A stretch of 64,000 bases of DNA, from the NCBI RefSeq assembly GCF_003429665.1, contig NZ_QUWK01000002.1, forward strand, positions 104,990-168,989, read 5' to 3'. Shown one piece after another: positions 41,351-50,019 of the stretch (positions within the stretch are counted from its first letter, which is position 1; each line of letters begins with the position of its first letter). Both the position numbers and the translations under genes were made by a program. The notes beneath the pieces were generated by a model, which worked only from the letters and a program-made list of their open reading frames with translations, searched no databases and had not been told where the DNA came from. This DNA comes from Sphaerochaeta halotolerans. GTDB taxonomy: Bacteria; Spirochaetota; Spirochaetia; Sphaerochaetales; Sphaerochaetaceae.

Positions 41351-42372
41351 GCATCGACCTCGAGTGGGAAGTGCTCAAGACGGGTGCATAGTTCAGTAAT
41401 ATCTTCATCATGCAGATCAAGGTTGGTTACCAATCGTATCATTTCCCCTTCAGAATTTGCCAAGATTCCTTGCTTTGCTAATTGGCTTACTACTTCAGAA
41501 CTCGAAAGTGAGGGCACCCGGAAGAAGATGATATTGGTTTGGACTCCTTCGACGTCTACCTCAGCCCAACCCCCCTTTGCCAAGGCATCAGCCAAAGCCT
41601 TGGCATGTGCATGGTCATCTGCCAGTCGATCTACATGGTTCTCGAGCGCATAGATTCCGGCAGCTGCAAGCACCCCAGTCTGCCGCATTCCTCCTCCCAG
41701 CATCTTACGAATCGTGAGTGCCTTGTTGATGAACGCTTCATCCCCACAGAGCACGCTCCCTACTGGACATCCAAGTCCTTTGGAAAGACAGAAGGTAATG
41801 GTATCCGCATAGTTCGCATAGGTCTTGACCGGGATCCCAGTGGCTACCTGTGCATTGAAGATTCTTGCTCCATCCATATGTACTTTCAAATCATGAGTGG
41901 ATGCAAAATCCTTGATGCCTTCCAGGTTTTCCAATGGATAACAGTATCCTCCAATCGTGTTTTCTACCTCGATAAGGGTGGTGGTTGCCATATCATAGTC
42001 ACCCTGTTTTACTTTTCCGATAAATATATCAGCGTTGAGAATACCACGAGGAACATCGAAGGAAATCGGAAGTACCCCAGCAATTGCCGAAAGCGAACCT
42101 ATTTCATGCTGGATGATATGGCTATTGGCTGCCGTGAATACCTCATTGCTTCTTCCTCCATTGATATAGAGGCTGATAAGGTTACCCATCGAACCGGAGG
42201 AGACAAACAATCCACGTTCCTTCCCGGTCAGTTCAGCTGCCATTGCTTCCAGTCTAGTGGTTGTAGGGTCTTCTCGGTAGACATCATCACCTACTTCTGC
42301 TGAAGCCATGGCTTTTCGCATTGCTTCAGTTGGTTTTGTGATAGTGTCACTTCTCAGATCATAGTATTTCAT
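41347..42372 (-). CDS. ltaE: Low-specificity L-threonine aldolase
   Basis: A PLP enzyme splitting L-threonine or allo-threonine into glycine and acetaldehyde. 341 residues with the family start YDLRSDTITKPTEAMRKAM, VGDDVYREDPTTTRLE, HIIQHEIGS, ENTIGGYCYPLE, HMDGARIFNA and the PLP lysine in FCLSKGLGCPVGSVLCG, then RKMLGGGMRQTGVLAA. AAGGAG precedes the ATG. It is the first gene of the overlapping three-gene unit. Some members act on phenylserine or beta-hydroxy amino acids in general. Confidence 0.92.
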   Translation of the reverse strand: MKYYDLRSDTITKPTEAMRKAMASAEVGDDVYREDPTTTRLEAMAAELTGKERGLFVSSGSMGNLISLYINGGRSNEVFTAANSHIIQHEIGSLSAIAGVLPISFDVPRGILNADIFIGKVKQGDYDMATTTLIEVENTIGGYCYPLENLEGIKDFASTHDLKVHMDGARIFNAQVATGIPVKTYANYADTITFCLSKGLGCPVGSVLCGDEAFINKALTIRKMLGGGMRQTGVLAAAGIYALENHVDRLADDHAHAKALADALAKGGWAEVDVEGVQTNIIFFRVPSLSSSEVVSQLAKQGILANSEGEMIRLVTNLDLHDEDITELCTRLEHFPLEVDA

Positions 42373-42436
42373 CGGTCATCTCCTTGTTACTACCTGAAAC
42401 TATAGCGGAGAGCGAGCGTTCAGTCCAGCATACAGA

Positions 42437-42462
42437 AGGTCCCTGGACGAATCCAGGGACCT
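42437..42462 (-). terminator. Stem-loop after oppA
   Basis: AGGTCCCTGG (42437-42446) and CCAGGGACCT (42453-42462) form a perfect 10-bp stem with a 6-base loop, 20 bp past the oppA stop. There is no strong T run in the minus direction. It is still the likely transcription end for oppA. Confidence 0.6.
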
Positions 42463-42482
42463 GTGCTTGTCGAGTGAAACAA

Positions 42483-44204
42483 CTACTTGAGGTAGATGTC
42501 CTTGACCGGATGATAATCCATGGTGTTTGGATACCAACCGCCCCACTTGTTAGTATCAATCATGTTGATTGCTACGTAGTAGTAGAGAGGCATGATACCC
42601 ATATCCTGGTTAATCATGATGTCTTCAGCGGTCTTGAGAACACCGAAGCGATCCTCGCCAGCCGGCATTCTTGCTGCTTCATTGATCAACAGGTCATAGA
42701 CCTCATTTGAGTACCTACCACCGTTCATACCGGCACCGGTAATGAACATGTCAAGGAAGGTATTCGGATCCTGGTAGTCACCAACCCATCCTGCACGAGC
42801 AATTTCAAAGTTGCCTTGGTTACGGTTGGAGAGGTAGGTCTGCCATTCCTGGTTCTCAAGAGTTACTGTGATCCCAAGGTTGTCTTTCCATTCCTGCTGG
42901 ATGAATTCAGCAATCTGCTTGTGACCTTCGTTGGTGTTGTACAGAATAGTGGTGGTCGGGAATCCAGCACCGTTGGGGTAACCAGCTCTAGCCAAGAGAT
43001 CCTGTGCCTCGGCAATCATGTCATCAATGTTGTCGTGGGGGAACTCAAGTGCTTCGTAACCGGCCATCGGGGGTACGATGCCCCATGCGGGAATCTGTCC
43101 AGCTCTGGTTACGCCTTCAACAAGTGCCTCTCTGTCGACAGCCAATGACAGCGCACGGCGGACATCGGGGTTGTCAAACGGAGCAATCTCGTTCTGGAAA
43201 ACGTAGTAGTAGGTGGACAACTGTGGGGAGGACTGGAAGTCAGCGCGCATCTGAGCAGCTGAAAGCTGATCATTCGGCACGTTGGTTGCCCAGTCAATTT
43301 CACCATTGAGGTACATGTTGTAGTTGGTGGTATCGCTGTCAGAGGAGTAGAAGATGACCTTGTCAAGCTTCACATTCTCCTTGTCCCAGTATGTGTCACT
43401 CTTGACGACAGTAAGGGAAGTCTGGGGAATTCTCTCAGTGAGTACGAAAGGACCATTACCTACGAAGTTCTCGGGGGTGGTCCATTCATCTCCAAATGCT
43501 TCAATGGCATGCTTGGGAACGATGGAGAAACTGTAGTGAGTCAGTGCATCAATTGCATAAGGGAGGGGACCGATGAGATCCATCTGGAAGGTACGGTCGT
43601 CGAGAGCGCGGATTCCCACGGCCTCAGGACCAGCTTCCCCAGCATTGAACTCCGTTGCACCTTGAAGGAACATGCAGGGGAACCAGGCATAGGGACCTGC
43701 AGTCATTGGATCAAGGAGTCTCAACCAGCTGTAGACAACGTCATCTGCAGTGATGGGAACGCCATCGGACCAGACGGCATCTTCACGAAGCTTGAAGGTA
43801 TACTGGGTGCCATCTTCGTTGACTTCCCAGCTCTCTGCAACGCCAGGTACTGCAAGAGCAGTCTCAGGGTCAATTGCTACCAAACCTTCGAAAAGAGCTT
43901 CGAAAATTCTATGTTCGGGAACTCCTTGGATGAGAGCGGGGTCAAGTGACTCAGGCTCAGCACCGTTGGAAATGCGGAACACGATCTCTTCCTTTGCTGG
44001 AGCAACGGGTGCTGGAGCGGCAGGAGCCGGTGCAGCAGGTTCTGCTACAGCTTTTGGAGCCGGAGCCGGAGTTTCCGGAGCAGTCGTTGCTGCCGGAGCC
44101 GGCGTCGTGGTAGCGGCTGGTGCAGGTTCTTCTTTGTTTCCACAGGAAATAAAGAGAGCACTGACAAGCAGCACACTAAGCATGATAGCCAGAAATTTCT
44201 TCAT
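42483..44204 (-). CDS. oppA: Oligopeptide ABC transporter substrate-binding lipoprotein
   Basis: A peptide-binding protein of the SBP_bac_5 family, 573 residues. The N-terminus is a lipoprotein signal (MKKFLAIMLSVLLVSALFISC, lipid-linked Cys at 21). An unusually long Ala/Pro/Thr-rich linker follows to about residue 75. The binding domain has NGAEPESLDPALIQGVPEHRI, AESWEVNEDGTQYTFKLREDAVWSDG-type motifs, NPDVRRALSLAVDREALV and GWVGDYQDPNTFLDMF. Met 44204 is preferred to 44210 because the AAGGAG is then 8 bases away. It has its own promoter and lies 818 bp from oppF, separated by an oppositely oriented gene. Confidence 0.9.
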   Translation of the reverse strand: MKKFLAIMLSVLLVSALFISCGNKEEPAPAATTTPAPAATTAPETPAPAPKAVAEPAAPAPAAPAPVAPAKEEIVFRISNGAEPESLDPALIQGVPEHRIFEALFEGLVAIDPETALAVPGVAESWEVNEDGTQYTFKLREDAVWSDGVPITADDVVYSWLRLLDPMTAGPYAWFPCMFLQGATEFNAGEAGPEAVGIRALDDRTFQMDLIGPLPYAIDALTHYSFSIVPKHAIEAFGDEWTTPENFVGNGPFVLTERIPQTSLTVVKSDTYWDKENVKLDKVIFYSSDSDTTNYNMYLNGEIDWATNVPNDQLSAAQMRADFQSSPQLSTYYYVFQNEIAPFDNPDVRRALSLAVDREALVEGVTRAGQIPAWGIVPPMAGYEALEFPHDNIDDMIAEAQDLLARAGYPNGAGFPTTTILYNTNEGHKQIAEFIQQEWKDNLGITVTLENQEWQTYLSNRNQGNFEIARAGWVGDYQDPNTFLDMFITGAGMNGGRYSNEVYDLLINEAARMPAGEDRFGVLKTAEDIMINQDMGIMPLYYYVAINMIDTNKWGGWYPNTMDYHPVKDIYLK

Positions 44205-44227
44205 AGACATATCTCCTTGTAGTTCTA

Positions 44228-44257
44228 AGTATACATATTCAACTTAGCTTACGTCAC
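44228..44257 (-). promoter_or_regulatory. Promoter of oppA
   Basis: On the minus strand GTGACG (44252-44257) and TATACT (44228-44233) are separated by 18 bases, with TG one base before the -10. Transcription would begin near 44221, giving a leader of about 17 bases with the AAGGAG site. Confidence 0.5.
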
Positions 44258-44427
44258 ATTAAACCACGAATCAAGAGAAAACGCAAATAGGTTTCTCTAA
44301 AACAGCCTTTAGAATGCATATATCGTGTTTATTCATACAAAATTTACAGAGACTGTATTTGTAAGGAGGTACCTGTTTTTTCTGTTACTTTCGAGTATAT
44401 TGGAAGTGAAGAACAGGAGAAGTTACC

Positions 44428-44988
44428 GTGGTACGACATGCTACCTATATAAAACCTAATGGAATCCAATACCGTGTTACCAACATGTTTCATGGTATAT
44501 GTGGATTTTTCTCACTATTTCTGATCTGGGGTCTTGTGTTAAACCTCTCAGAAGGGGTCAGTTTGTTCAGCATGATTCATATTCTGATTCTGTTACTGCT
44601 TACCCTAGCAGGGACATTCTACCGTGACACTTGGATTTTTAATAAGCAAGACCAGATCATCACCAGCATCTATGGTTTTGGCCCTTTATGCAGACGTGAA
44701 CAATTCACTTTTTCTGAGGTCCATCAGTTGGAGTTGACTCACTTTGTCAGGGGAACCACTGATAAGGATGCAAAACCGACAAAACGTCGATTTCGCGCCA
44801 TGATTGTGTTTTCGCTTTCTCTAGGGGAGAACGATACGCGGGATATTGAAATCATAGCCGAGAAAACCAGTGCTGGGAGAACCGAGTCGGCAGTTCAGGC
44901 TATCTCTGCTGTAACAGGTCTTCCCTTATACGTCGATCGTCCCAGGGATCTCGACCTACATGTATCCTATAAAGATATGAAATGGTAA
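44428..44988 (+). CDS. Conserved-style membrane protein of unknown function
   Basis: A 186-residue protein I do not recognise. It begins at a GTG with AGGAG 8 bases upstream. Two hydrophobic segments (about residues 25-45 and 48-65) form a hairpin near the N-terminus. The remaining ~115 residues are soluble and contain WIFNKQDQIITSIYGFGPLCRRE, reminiscent of PH-like or YdbT-type membrane-associated domains. It lies alone between oppA and the oppFDCB unit, in the opposite direction, and ends at the bidirectional-looking terminator. A role with the peptide transporter is not supported by the sequence. Confidence 0.6.
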   Translation: MVRHATYIKPNGIQYRVTNMFHGICGFFSLFLIWGLVLNLSEGVSLFSMIHILILLLLTLAGTFYRDTWIFNKQDQIITSIYGFGPLCRREQFTFSEVHQLELTHFVRGTTDKDAKPTKRRFRAMIVFSLSLGENDTRDIEIIAEKTSAGRTESAVQAISAVTGLPLYVDRPRDLDLHVSYKDMKW

Positions 44989-45015
44989 AAAAGAGCCACC
45001 GCATTCGGTGGCTCT
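44986..45015 (-). terminator. Rho-independent terminator of the oppBCDF operon
   Basis: AGAGCCACCG (44992-45001) pairs with CGGTGGCTCT (45006-45015) around a 4-base loop. In the minus direction it is followed by TTTTTT, so it is a textbook terminator placed 8 bases past the oppF stop. On the plus strand it begins 4 bases after the stop of the unknown membrane protein and could also serve that gene, though without a close T run. Confidence 0.88.
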
Positions 45016-45022
45016 ATGTTGC

Positions 45023-46105
45023 TCAGGTTTTTTCACTTGCCGTCTTTGCTGCATCGGCTTCAGCTTCTTCCATCGTGACCTTGCTGAGATCTCTTTTGTC
45101 ATAGAGCCAGCAGGCAACCTGTTGCTTCTCATTGATGTCCAACATCGGTGGAATGTGGCAGGAACACCAAGGCATTTTCTTGGGACAACGGTCATAGAAG
45201 TAACAACCAATACGCTCCTTGTCAGGGGAAGGGACATCACCGGTGAGGATGATTCGCTTTCTTTCTCTTTCTATCTTCGGGTCAGGAATCGGAGCAGCAC
45301 TAAGCAATGCAATGGTGTATGGGTGCAACGGATTGTCGTAGAGTTGTACAGCCTCACTAATTTCAACAATCTTACCCAGGTACATAACCGCCACACGCGT
45401 AGAAATATGCTGAATTACTGCCAGGTCATGAGCAATGAAGATGTAAGTCAGTCCGAACTCTTTTTGCAGATCTGCCATCAGATTGAGAATTTGCGACTGG
45501 ATGGATACATCCAAAGCCGATACCGGCTCATCGGCAAGGATGATCTTTGGGTTCAACGCCAACGCACGTGCAATTCCTATTCTCTGTCTCTGTCCACCAC
45601 TGAACTCATGAGGATAACGGTTCTTGAATGCTTTGTTTAATCCAACCCGTTCCATCAATTCCTCAACACGACGTTCAATATCCATTGGACTCATTGGGGT
45701 TTCGAGCAGTCTTCGGTTATTGTAAATTACCATTGGCTCAGCAATGATTGAACGAACCGTCATTCTGGGATCCAGTGATGCATAGGGATCCTGGAAGATC
45801 ATTTGGATATCAAGTCTAGCTTTGAGCATGGTCCGGGTATCAGCTTTTACCAGATCAATGCCATTGAATATGACACTTCCACTGGTTGGTTTGTTGAGCT
45901 GGCTGATAGAACGTACCGTAGTAGACTTTCCACAACCGGACTCGCCTACGATGCCCAGTGTTTCTCCGGGATATACATCAAAGGAGATTCCATCTACTGC
46001 ACGGATTGCTCCAACTTGTTTCTGAAGGATTGCTCCGCTGGTGATGGGGAAGTGTTGTTTTAGATCCCTGACTTCCAACAGGGGCTTTCTTTTTTCTATA
46101 CTCAT
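45023..46105 (-). CDS. oppF: Oligopeptide ABC transporter ATP-binding protein OppF
   Basis: A 360-residue ATPase with Walker A GESGCGKSTTVRSISQL, signature FSGGQRQRIGIARALAL, Walker B IILADEPVSALD, and the C-terminal oligopeptide domain with cluster-type Cys residues CYFYDRCPKKMPWC. The start overlaps the oppD stop as ATGA. The C-terminus is extended by a charged tail (TMEEAEADAAKTASEKT). It pairs with OppD to drive peptide uptake and is the last gene of the operon. Confidence 0.92.
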   Translation of the reverse strand: MSIEKRKPLLEVRDLKQHFPITSGAILQKQVGAIRAVDGISFDVYPGETLGIVGESGCGKSTTVRSISQLNKPTSGSVIFNGIDLVKADTRTMLKARLDIQMIFQDPYASLDPRMTVRSIIAEPMVIYNNRRLLETPMSPMDIERRVEELMERVGLNKAFKNRYPHEFSGGQRQRIGIARALALNPKIILADEPVSALDVSIQSQILNLMADLQKEFGLTYIFIAHDLAVIQHISTRVAVMYLGKIVEISEAVQLYDNPLHPYTIALLSAAPIPDPKIERERKRIILTGDVPSPDKERIGCYFYDRCPKKMPWCSCHIPPMLDINEKQQVACWLYDKRDLSKVTMEEAEADAAKTASEKT

Positions 46106-47154
46106 TCGGCCTTCTCCTTGATGTTAGCTTCGTTCAGTGCCCGTTGCTTTTCACTCTCTTCAGCGAATAGCCAGCAAGCTACCTCATGTCCTTTTCCAAG
46201 ATCTTTTACCAGGGGATAGGCCTGTCGACATACTTCCATTGCCTTATGGCAACGTGGGTGGAACGGACAGCAGGGGGGCAGGTCGATGACATTGGGTGGT
46301 TGTCCTTCGATGGAGAAGAGGCGGTTACCCTTCTTTGTGGTGTCCATGCGGGGCACACTCTTGATCAAACCTTCCGTATACGGATGGCTTGGTCTTGCAT
46401 ACAACTCATCAGTTGTGGCTTTTTCGACGATTCTGCCTGCATACATGACACATACTTGGTCACACATGCCAGCCACAACACCCAAGTCATGGGTGATGAG
46501 GATGACTGCCGTTCCCATTTGGTTGCTAAGCTTGGCAATCAATTCAAGAATTTGTGCCTGGATGGTGACATCAAGGGCAGTTGTTGGCTCATCAGCAATC
46601 AGCACCTCAGCATTGCAACTCAACGCTTGAGCAATCATTACACGCTGTCGCATACCGCCAGAGAACTGATGGGGATAGTTCTGGATGCGTTTTTCTGCAG
46701 AGGGGATACCTACCAGCTTAAGCATATCGATGGAACGTTCAAGTGCTTCCTGCTTGGAAACGTCCTTCTCATGGAGACGGATGGTTTCCACCATCTGTGT
46801 GGAAATCTTGAGGAAGGGATTCAAGCTGGTCATCGGGTCCTGGAAGATCATGGAGATTTTCTTGCCTCTGATGCTTCGCATCTGTTTCTCAGACAGCTTG
46901 AGAATGTCCTTCCCTTCAAAAATGACCTCTCCACCAACGATTTTTCCTGGAGGGGAGGGGATAAGTCGCATTAAGGAAAGGTTGGTAACGCTCTTACCGC
47001 TTCCGCTTTCTCCTACAATACCGATGGTCTCTCCTTCTCTTACCGAGAACGAGACCCCATCAACTGCCTTTACGATTCCGGCATCGGTCTTGAAATATGT
47101 TTGAAGGTCCTTTACGTCAAGGACTGTCTTTGCATTGGGTTTCATACTCATCAT
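46102..47154 (-). CDS. oppD: Oligopeptide ABC transporter ATP-binding protein OppD
   Basis: A 350-residue ATPase with Walker A GESGSGKSVTNLSLMRL, signature FSGGMRQRVMIAQALSC, Walker B VLIADEPTTALDV, H-loop ITHDLGVVAGM, and the C-terminal motif CCPFHPRCHKAMEVC. Three ATG codons (47154, 47151, 47145) follow an AGGAGG that overlaps the oppC stop; the outermost is listed here. The in-frame reading up to 47196 lies within oppC and is not used. Confidence 0.92.
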   Translation of the reverse strand: MMSMKPNAKTVLDVKDLQTYFKTDAGIVKAVDGVSFSVREGETIGIVGESGSGKSVTNLSLMRLIPSPPGKIVGGEVIFEGKDILKLSEKQMRSIRGKKISMIFQDPMTSLNPFLKISTQMVETIRLHEKDVSKQEALERSIDMLKLVGIPSAEKRIQNYPHQFSGGMRQRVMIAQALSCNAEVLIADEPTTALDVTIQAQILELIAKLSNQMGTAVILITHDLGVVAGMCDQVCVMYAGRIVEKATTDELYARPSHPYTEGLIKSVPRMDTTKKGNRLFSIEGQPPNVIDLPPCCPFHPRCHKAMEVCRQAYPLVKDLGKGHEVACWLFAEESEKQRALNEANIKEKAE

Positions 47155-47161
47155 GTTCCTC

Positions 47162-48769
47162 CTAGAGCTGGTTCTTGCTTTGTGGATCAAACGCATCCCT
47201 CAGTCCGTCACCAAAGAAGTTCATGGCGAAGAGGAAGATGGTCATGGCGATTGCGGGGAAGACAAGCTTCCACGGATACAGGGTCATGCCGTTGACAGCA
47301 TCACCTACCAAGGATCCCCATGAAGCGTACGGGGCCTGGACTCCGAGACCCAGGAAGGAGAGGAAGGACTCTTGCATGATGAATGCAGGAACCCTGAGTG
47401 TTGAATATACGATGATGACAGAGAGTGAGTTTGGTACCATGTGACGGAAAATGATTCTCCCCGTTGATGCACCCATGCTGCGGGCAGCCTCGACATACTC
47501 ACTGTTTTTCAAACTCATTACCTGTCCACGTACCATACGAGCAACGGTCAGCCAGCTTACCATGGCTAATGCCACAAAAAGATTCATGATGTTACGTCCG
47601 AAGATGGCCATGAAGATAATGACCAAAAGCATGTACGGTAGTCCATACATGATATCGACCAGACGCATCAGGAAGAAGTCAATCTTGCCTCCGGCATACC
47701 CTGCTATTGCACCCAGTACAATGCCGATCAACACACTGGTGATTGTTCCCACCAAGCCAATTGCGATGGAGACCTGTCCACCGTAGATGATACGGCTGAG
47801 CATGTCACGTCCACTGTAGTCGGTCCCAAGGTAATAGTGTCTCTCATGCTTCAAGTCAGCAGTAATATCAGCAGAAAGCGACTCATTTACCGTTATCTCA
47901 CGATTAATAGGGAACTGAGCCTTCCCATCCTTGATCTCCTGCTTCAGTCCGCGTTCGATGGATCTGCTGATTGCTGTTTTTAAGTTGATCAACAGGTTGG
48001 TCTTACCAATGGATGCGATACCTTTCTCTCCAAGGCTCTGCAGCTCAAGTTCAAGATTTGCCTCATACTCTTCAGCAGTGAGACCAGGAGTGGCAGCCTT
48101 TACTGTGTTGAGTACTTGGCTTCTCACTTCATTCTGTATCTGGTTTGCGATAACAGATTCCTCTACTCCTATGTATTCAGCGTAGATTCTCTGGATATCC
48201 AAGAAATCCATGCGGGCAATATTCTTGCGTTTACCCGTCTCGGAATCGGTATAGAACATTTTATCAATGTTAATCAGGAACTCTGTATCAATTTTTTCCT
48301 GCAAACGGTCGATGGTACGCTGATCAGCGGAACTGAAGGTAAACGTACCTGCCTCTCTCTGTGCCTCACCTTCAGCATAAAGGAAATCCCAGACCTTGTT
48401 GGTTTCGTTTTGGGAGATCCAGTTTTCAATCTGCTGACTTTCCGCTTCTGTCACTACCAAGCTTCCAGACCTCCAAGCTTTGAAGTACAAGTCTTTCAAC
48501 TTGGATTCCATCATCAGATCCCCTGCAGTCTTACTGAAGGAAGGGCGCAGGTGCTGGTGATCGAGGATTATTTGATCATATGGATGGATGGGAAGGAACA
48601 TTGCTGAAGCAGCAAGCAGTGAATAGATGGCTACAATAACCATTCCCAGTACAGCCATCTTGTTTTTTTTCAGGCGCTTCCAAGCGTCTTTCCCTAGGCT
48701 ATTGCCTTCTACGACCTGGTCAAACTCATTGAGGGCCGCTTCTTTTGGTTGTTTTCGTTTGAAGAACAT
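47162..48769 (-). CDS. oppC: Oligopeptide ABC permease OppC with large extra domain
   Basis: A 535-residue permease where about 300 is usual. The first membrane segment lies at about residues 38-60. Then comes an extra charged, helix-rich region of roughly 235 residues (about 75-308), before the standard OppC core resumes at YYLGTDYSGRDMLSRIIYGG. The core continues with AGYAGGKIDFFLMRLVDIMYGLPYMLL, the EAA loop EYVEAARSMGASTGRIIFRHMVPN and PYASWGSLVGDAV. The extra part should face the periplasm, where it could contact OppA. The reading frame is intact across the insertion. Confidence 0.88.
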   Translation of the reverse strand: MFFKRKQPKEAALNEFDQVVEGNSLGKDAWKRLKKNKMAVLGMVIVAIYSLLAASAMFLPIHPYDQIILDHQHLRPSFSKTAGDLMMESKLKDLYFKAWRSGSLVVTEAESQQIENWISQNETNKVWDFLYAEGEAQREAGTFTFSSADQRTIDRLQEKIDTEFLINIDKMFYTDSETGKRKNIARMDFLDIQRIYAEYIGVEESVIANQIQNEVRSQVLNTVKAATPGLTAEEYEANLELELQSLGEKGIASIGKTNLLINLKTAISRSIERGLKQEIKDGKAQFPINREITVNESLSADITADLKHERHYYLGTDYSGRDMLSRIIYGGQVSIAIGLVGTITSVLIGIVLGAIAGYAGGKIDFFLMRLVDIMYGLPYMLLVIIFMAIFGRNIMNLFVALAMVSWLTVARMVRGQVMSLKNSEYVEAARSMGASTGRIIFRHMVPNSLSVIIVYSTLRVPAFIMQESFLSFLGLGVQAPYASWGSLVGDAVNGMTLYPWKLVFPAIAMTIFLFAMNFFGDGLRDAFDPQSKNQL

Positions 48770-48781
48770 GGTCCTCTCCTC

Positions 48782-49711
48782 TTATTTATACGTAATTCGT
48801 GGGTCGAGCTGTGCATAGACGATGTCTACCAGGAAGTTCATCACAATCAAGATGGCCGAGTAGACGATAACTACCCCAACGATGAGGGTGTAGTCACGGT
48901 TGAACGAGCTCTGTACGAAGAACTTGCCCAAGCCGGGTACGCGGAAAATCTGTTCTACAACGATGGATCCGGTAATGATTCCGGCGAATGCAGGACCAAG
49001 ATAACTTACGACGGGAAGCATTGCACCTTTCATTGCATGCTTGAAAATGATGGTGGTGTTTTTCATGCCCTTGGCCTTAGCCGTACGGATATAGTCGCTC
49101 CTGAGTGTTTCCAGCATCGATGAACGGGTCAAGCGTGCAATATTTGCGAAATATGCAAAGGAGAGGGATACTGCAGGAAGAATAACGGTCGTCCACCCTT
49201 CTCCTGTGGTGTACCAGCCACTGGTAGGTAGCCACTTCAGTTTCATTGCGAAAATGAGCTGCAAGACTGGGGCTATGACAAATAGCGGTACCGAGATGCC
49301 AATGACGGCCACCCCCATGCTAAGGTAGTCCAACCAAGTGTTCTGTCGAACCGCCGCTATAATCCCAGCGGAGATGCCGAAAACCAAAGCGAGCAGCATT
49401 GCATAGCTTCCCAGCACTACAGACTTCGGGAGGCTGTTTGCGATGTAGTAGTTTACATCATAGTCCTTATACTTGAAGGAGGGGCCGAGATCGCCACGTA
49501 AAATATCAAACATATATCGGCCGTACTGTTGGATCAACGGTTCGTCCAAATGATATTTTGCGTTTATGTTTCTCTCAACTACTTCAGGAAGCTTGCGTTC
49601 TGTGGCAAATGGGCCACCAGGGGCAATACGGACAATGAAAAAACTCAACGTGATAATAATTAAAAGCGTGGGAATCATCCCCAATAGTCGGTTCACGATA
49701 TATTTTGTCAT
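48782..49711 (-). CDS. oppB: Oligopeptide ABC permease OppB
   Basis: A 309-residue inner-membrane permease with about six membrane segments. It has OppB marks IPTLLIIITLSFFIVRIAPGGPF, PLIQQYGRYMFDILRGDLGPSFKY and the EAA loop LRSDYIRTAKAKGMKNTTIIFKHAMKGAMLPVVSYLG, ending with VDIVYAQLDPRITYK. GAGGAAACGA precedes the ATG. It is the first gene of the oppBCDF operon, 12 bp before oppC. The binding protein is transcribed separately downstream. Confidence 0.92.
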   Translation of the reverse strand: MTKYIVNRLLGMIPTLLIIITLSFFIVRIAPGGPFATERKLPEVVERNINAKYHLDEPLIQQYGRYMFDILRGDLGPSFKYKDYDVNYYIANSLPKSVVLGSYAMLLALVFGISAGIIAAVRQNTWLDYLSMGVAVIGISVPLFVIAPVLQLIFAMKLKWLPTSGWYTTGEGWTTVILPAVSLSFAYFANIARLTRSSMLETLRSDYIRTAKAKGMKNTTIIFKHAMKGAMLPVVSYLGPAFAGIITGSIVVEQIFRVPGLGKFFVQSSFNRDYTLIVGVVIVYSAILIVMNFLVDIVYAQLDPRITYK

Positions 49712-49787
49712 TCGTTTCCTCGTCTGTGAGTTTTGCTACATAGGAGAAAGGCAGAAAGGTGTACCTATGTACATACAGCATTCTGAT

Positions 49788-49796
49788 ACTATACCA
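49788..49796 (-). promoter_or_regulatory. Probable extended -10 promoter of oppB
   Basis: On the minus strand TGGTATAGT gives an extended -10 about 75 bp before the oppB start. A weak -35 (TTCTTG) lies 18 bases upstream. It is located in the 308-bp divergent gap between oppB and rimO. Confidence 0.45.
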
Positions 49797-49899
49797 AGAT
49801 GTTCATTTATGCAAGAATGATGTAAAACCCAAAAAAGTACATCTTACTGGTATTACGTAATCATATTGTATATAATAAGATGTGTATCAATTATAAAGC

Positions 49900-49913
49900 A
49901 TGTAAATTTACAT
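49900..49913. promoter_or_regulatory. Palindrome in the oppB-rimO gap
   Basis: ATGTAAATTTACAT is a perfect 14-bp palindrome just downstream of a TATAAT (49871-49876). It shares TGTAAA/TTTACA arms with the LacI-type sites elsewhere in the window but lacks the central CG, so it may be bound by another regulator or be fortuitous in this AT-rich stretch. Apart from this and the candidate promoters, the rest of the 308-bp gap shows nothing clear. Confidence 0.3.
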
Positions 49914-50019
49914 AAAATTTCATAGTGTCAACAACCAAGCATGAGTGAGGAGAGGTAGGAAAGAGTACTGGATTTATGATACCCTGCTCTTCTGTATAGA
50001 TGCCGGGAGAGAAATAAGA

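Noticed and set aside
43750..44247. Plus-strand frame rich in Ala/Gly opposite oppA
   Set aside because: Its composition is explained by the antisense of the Ala/Pro/Thr tether; no start signal supports it.
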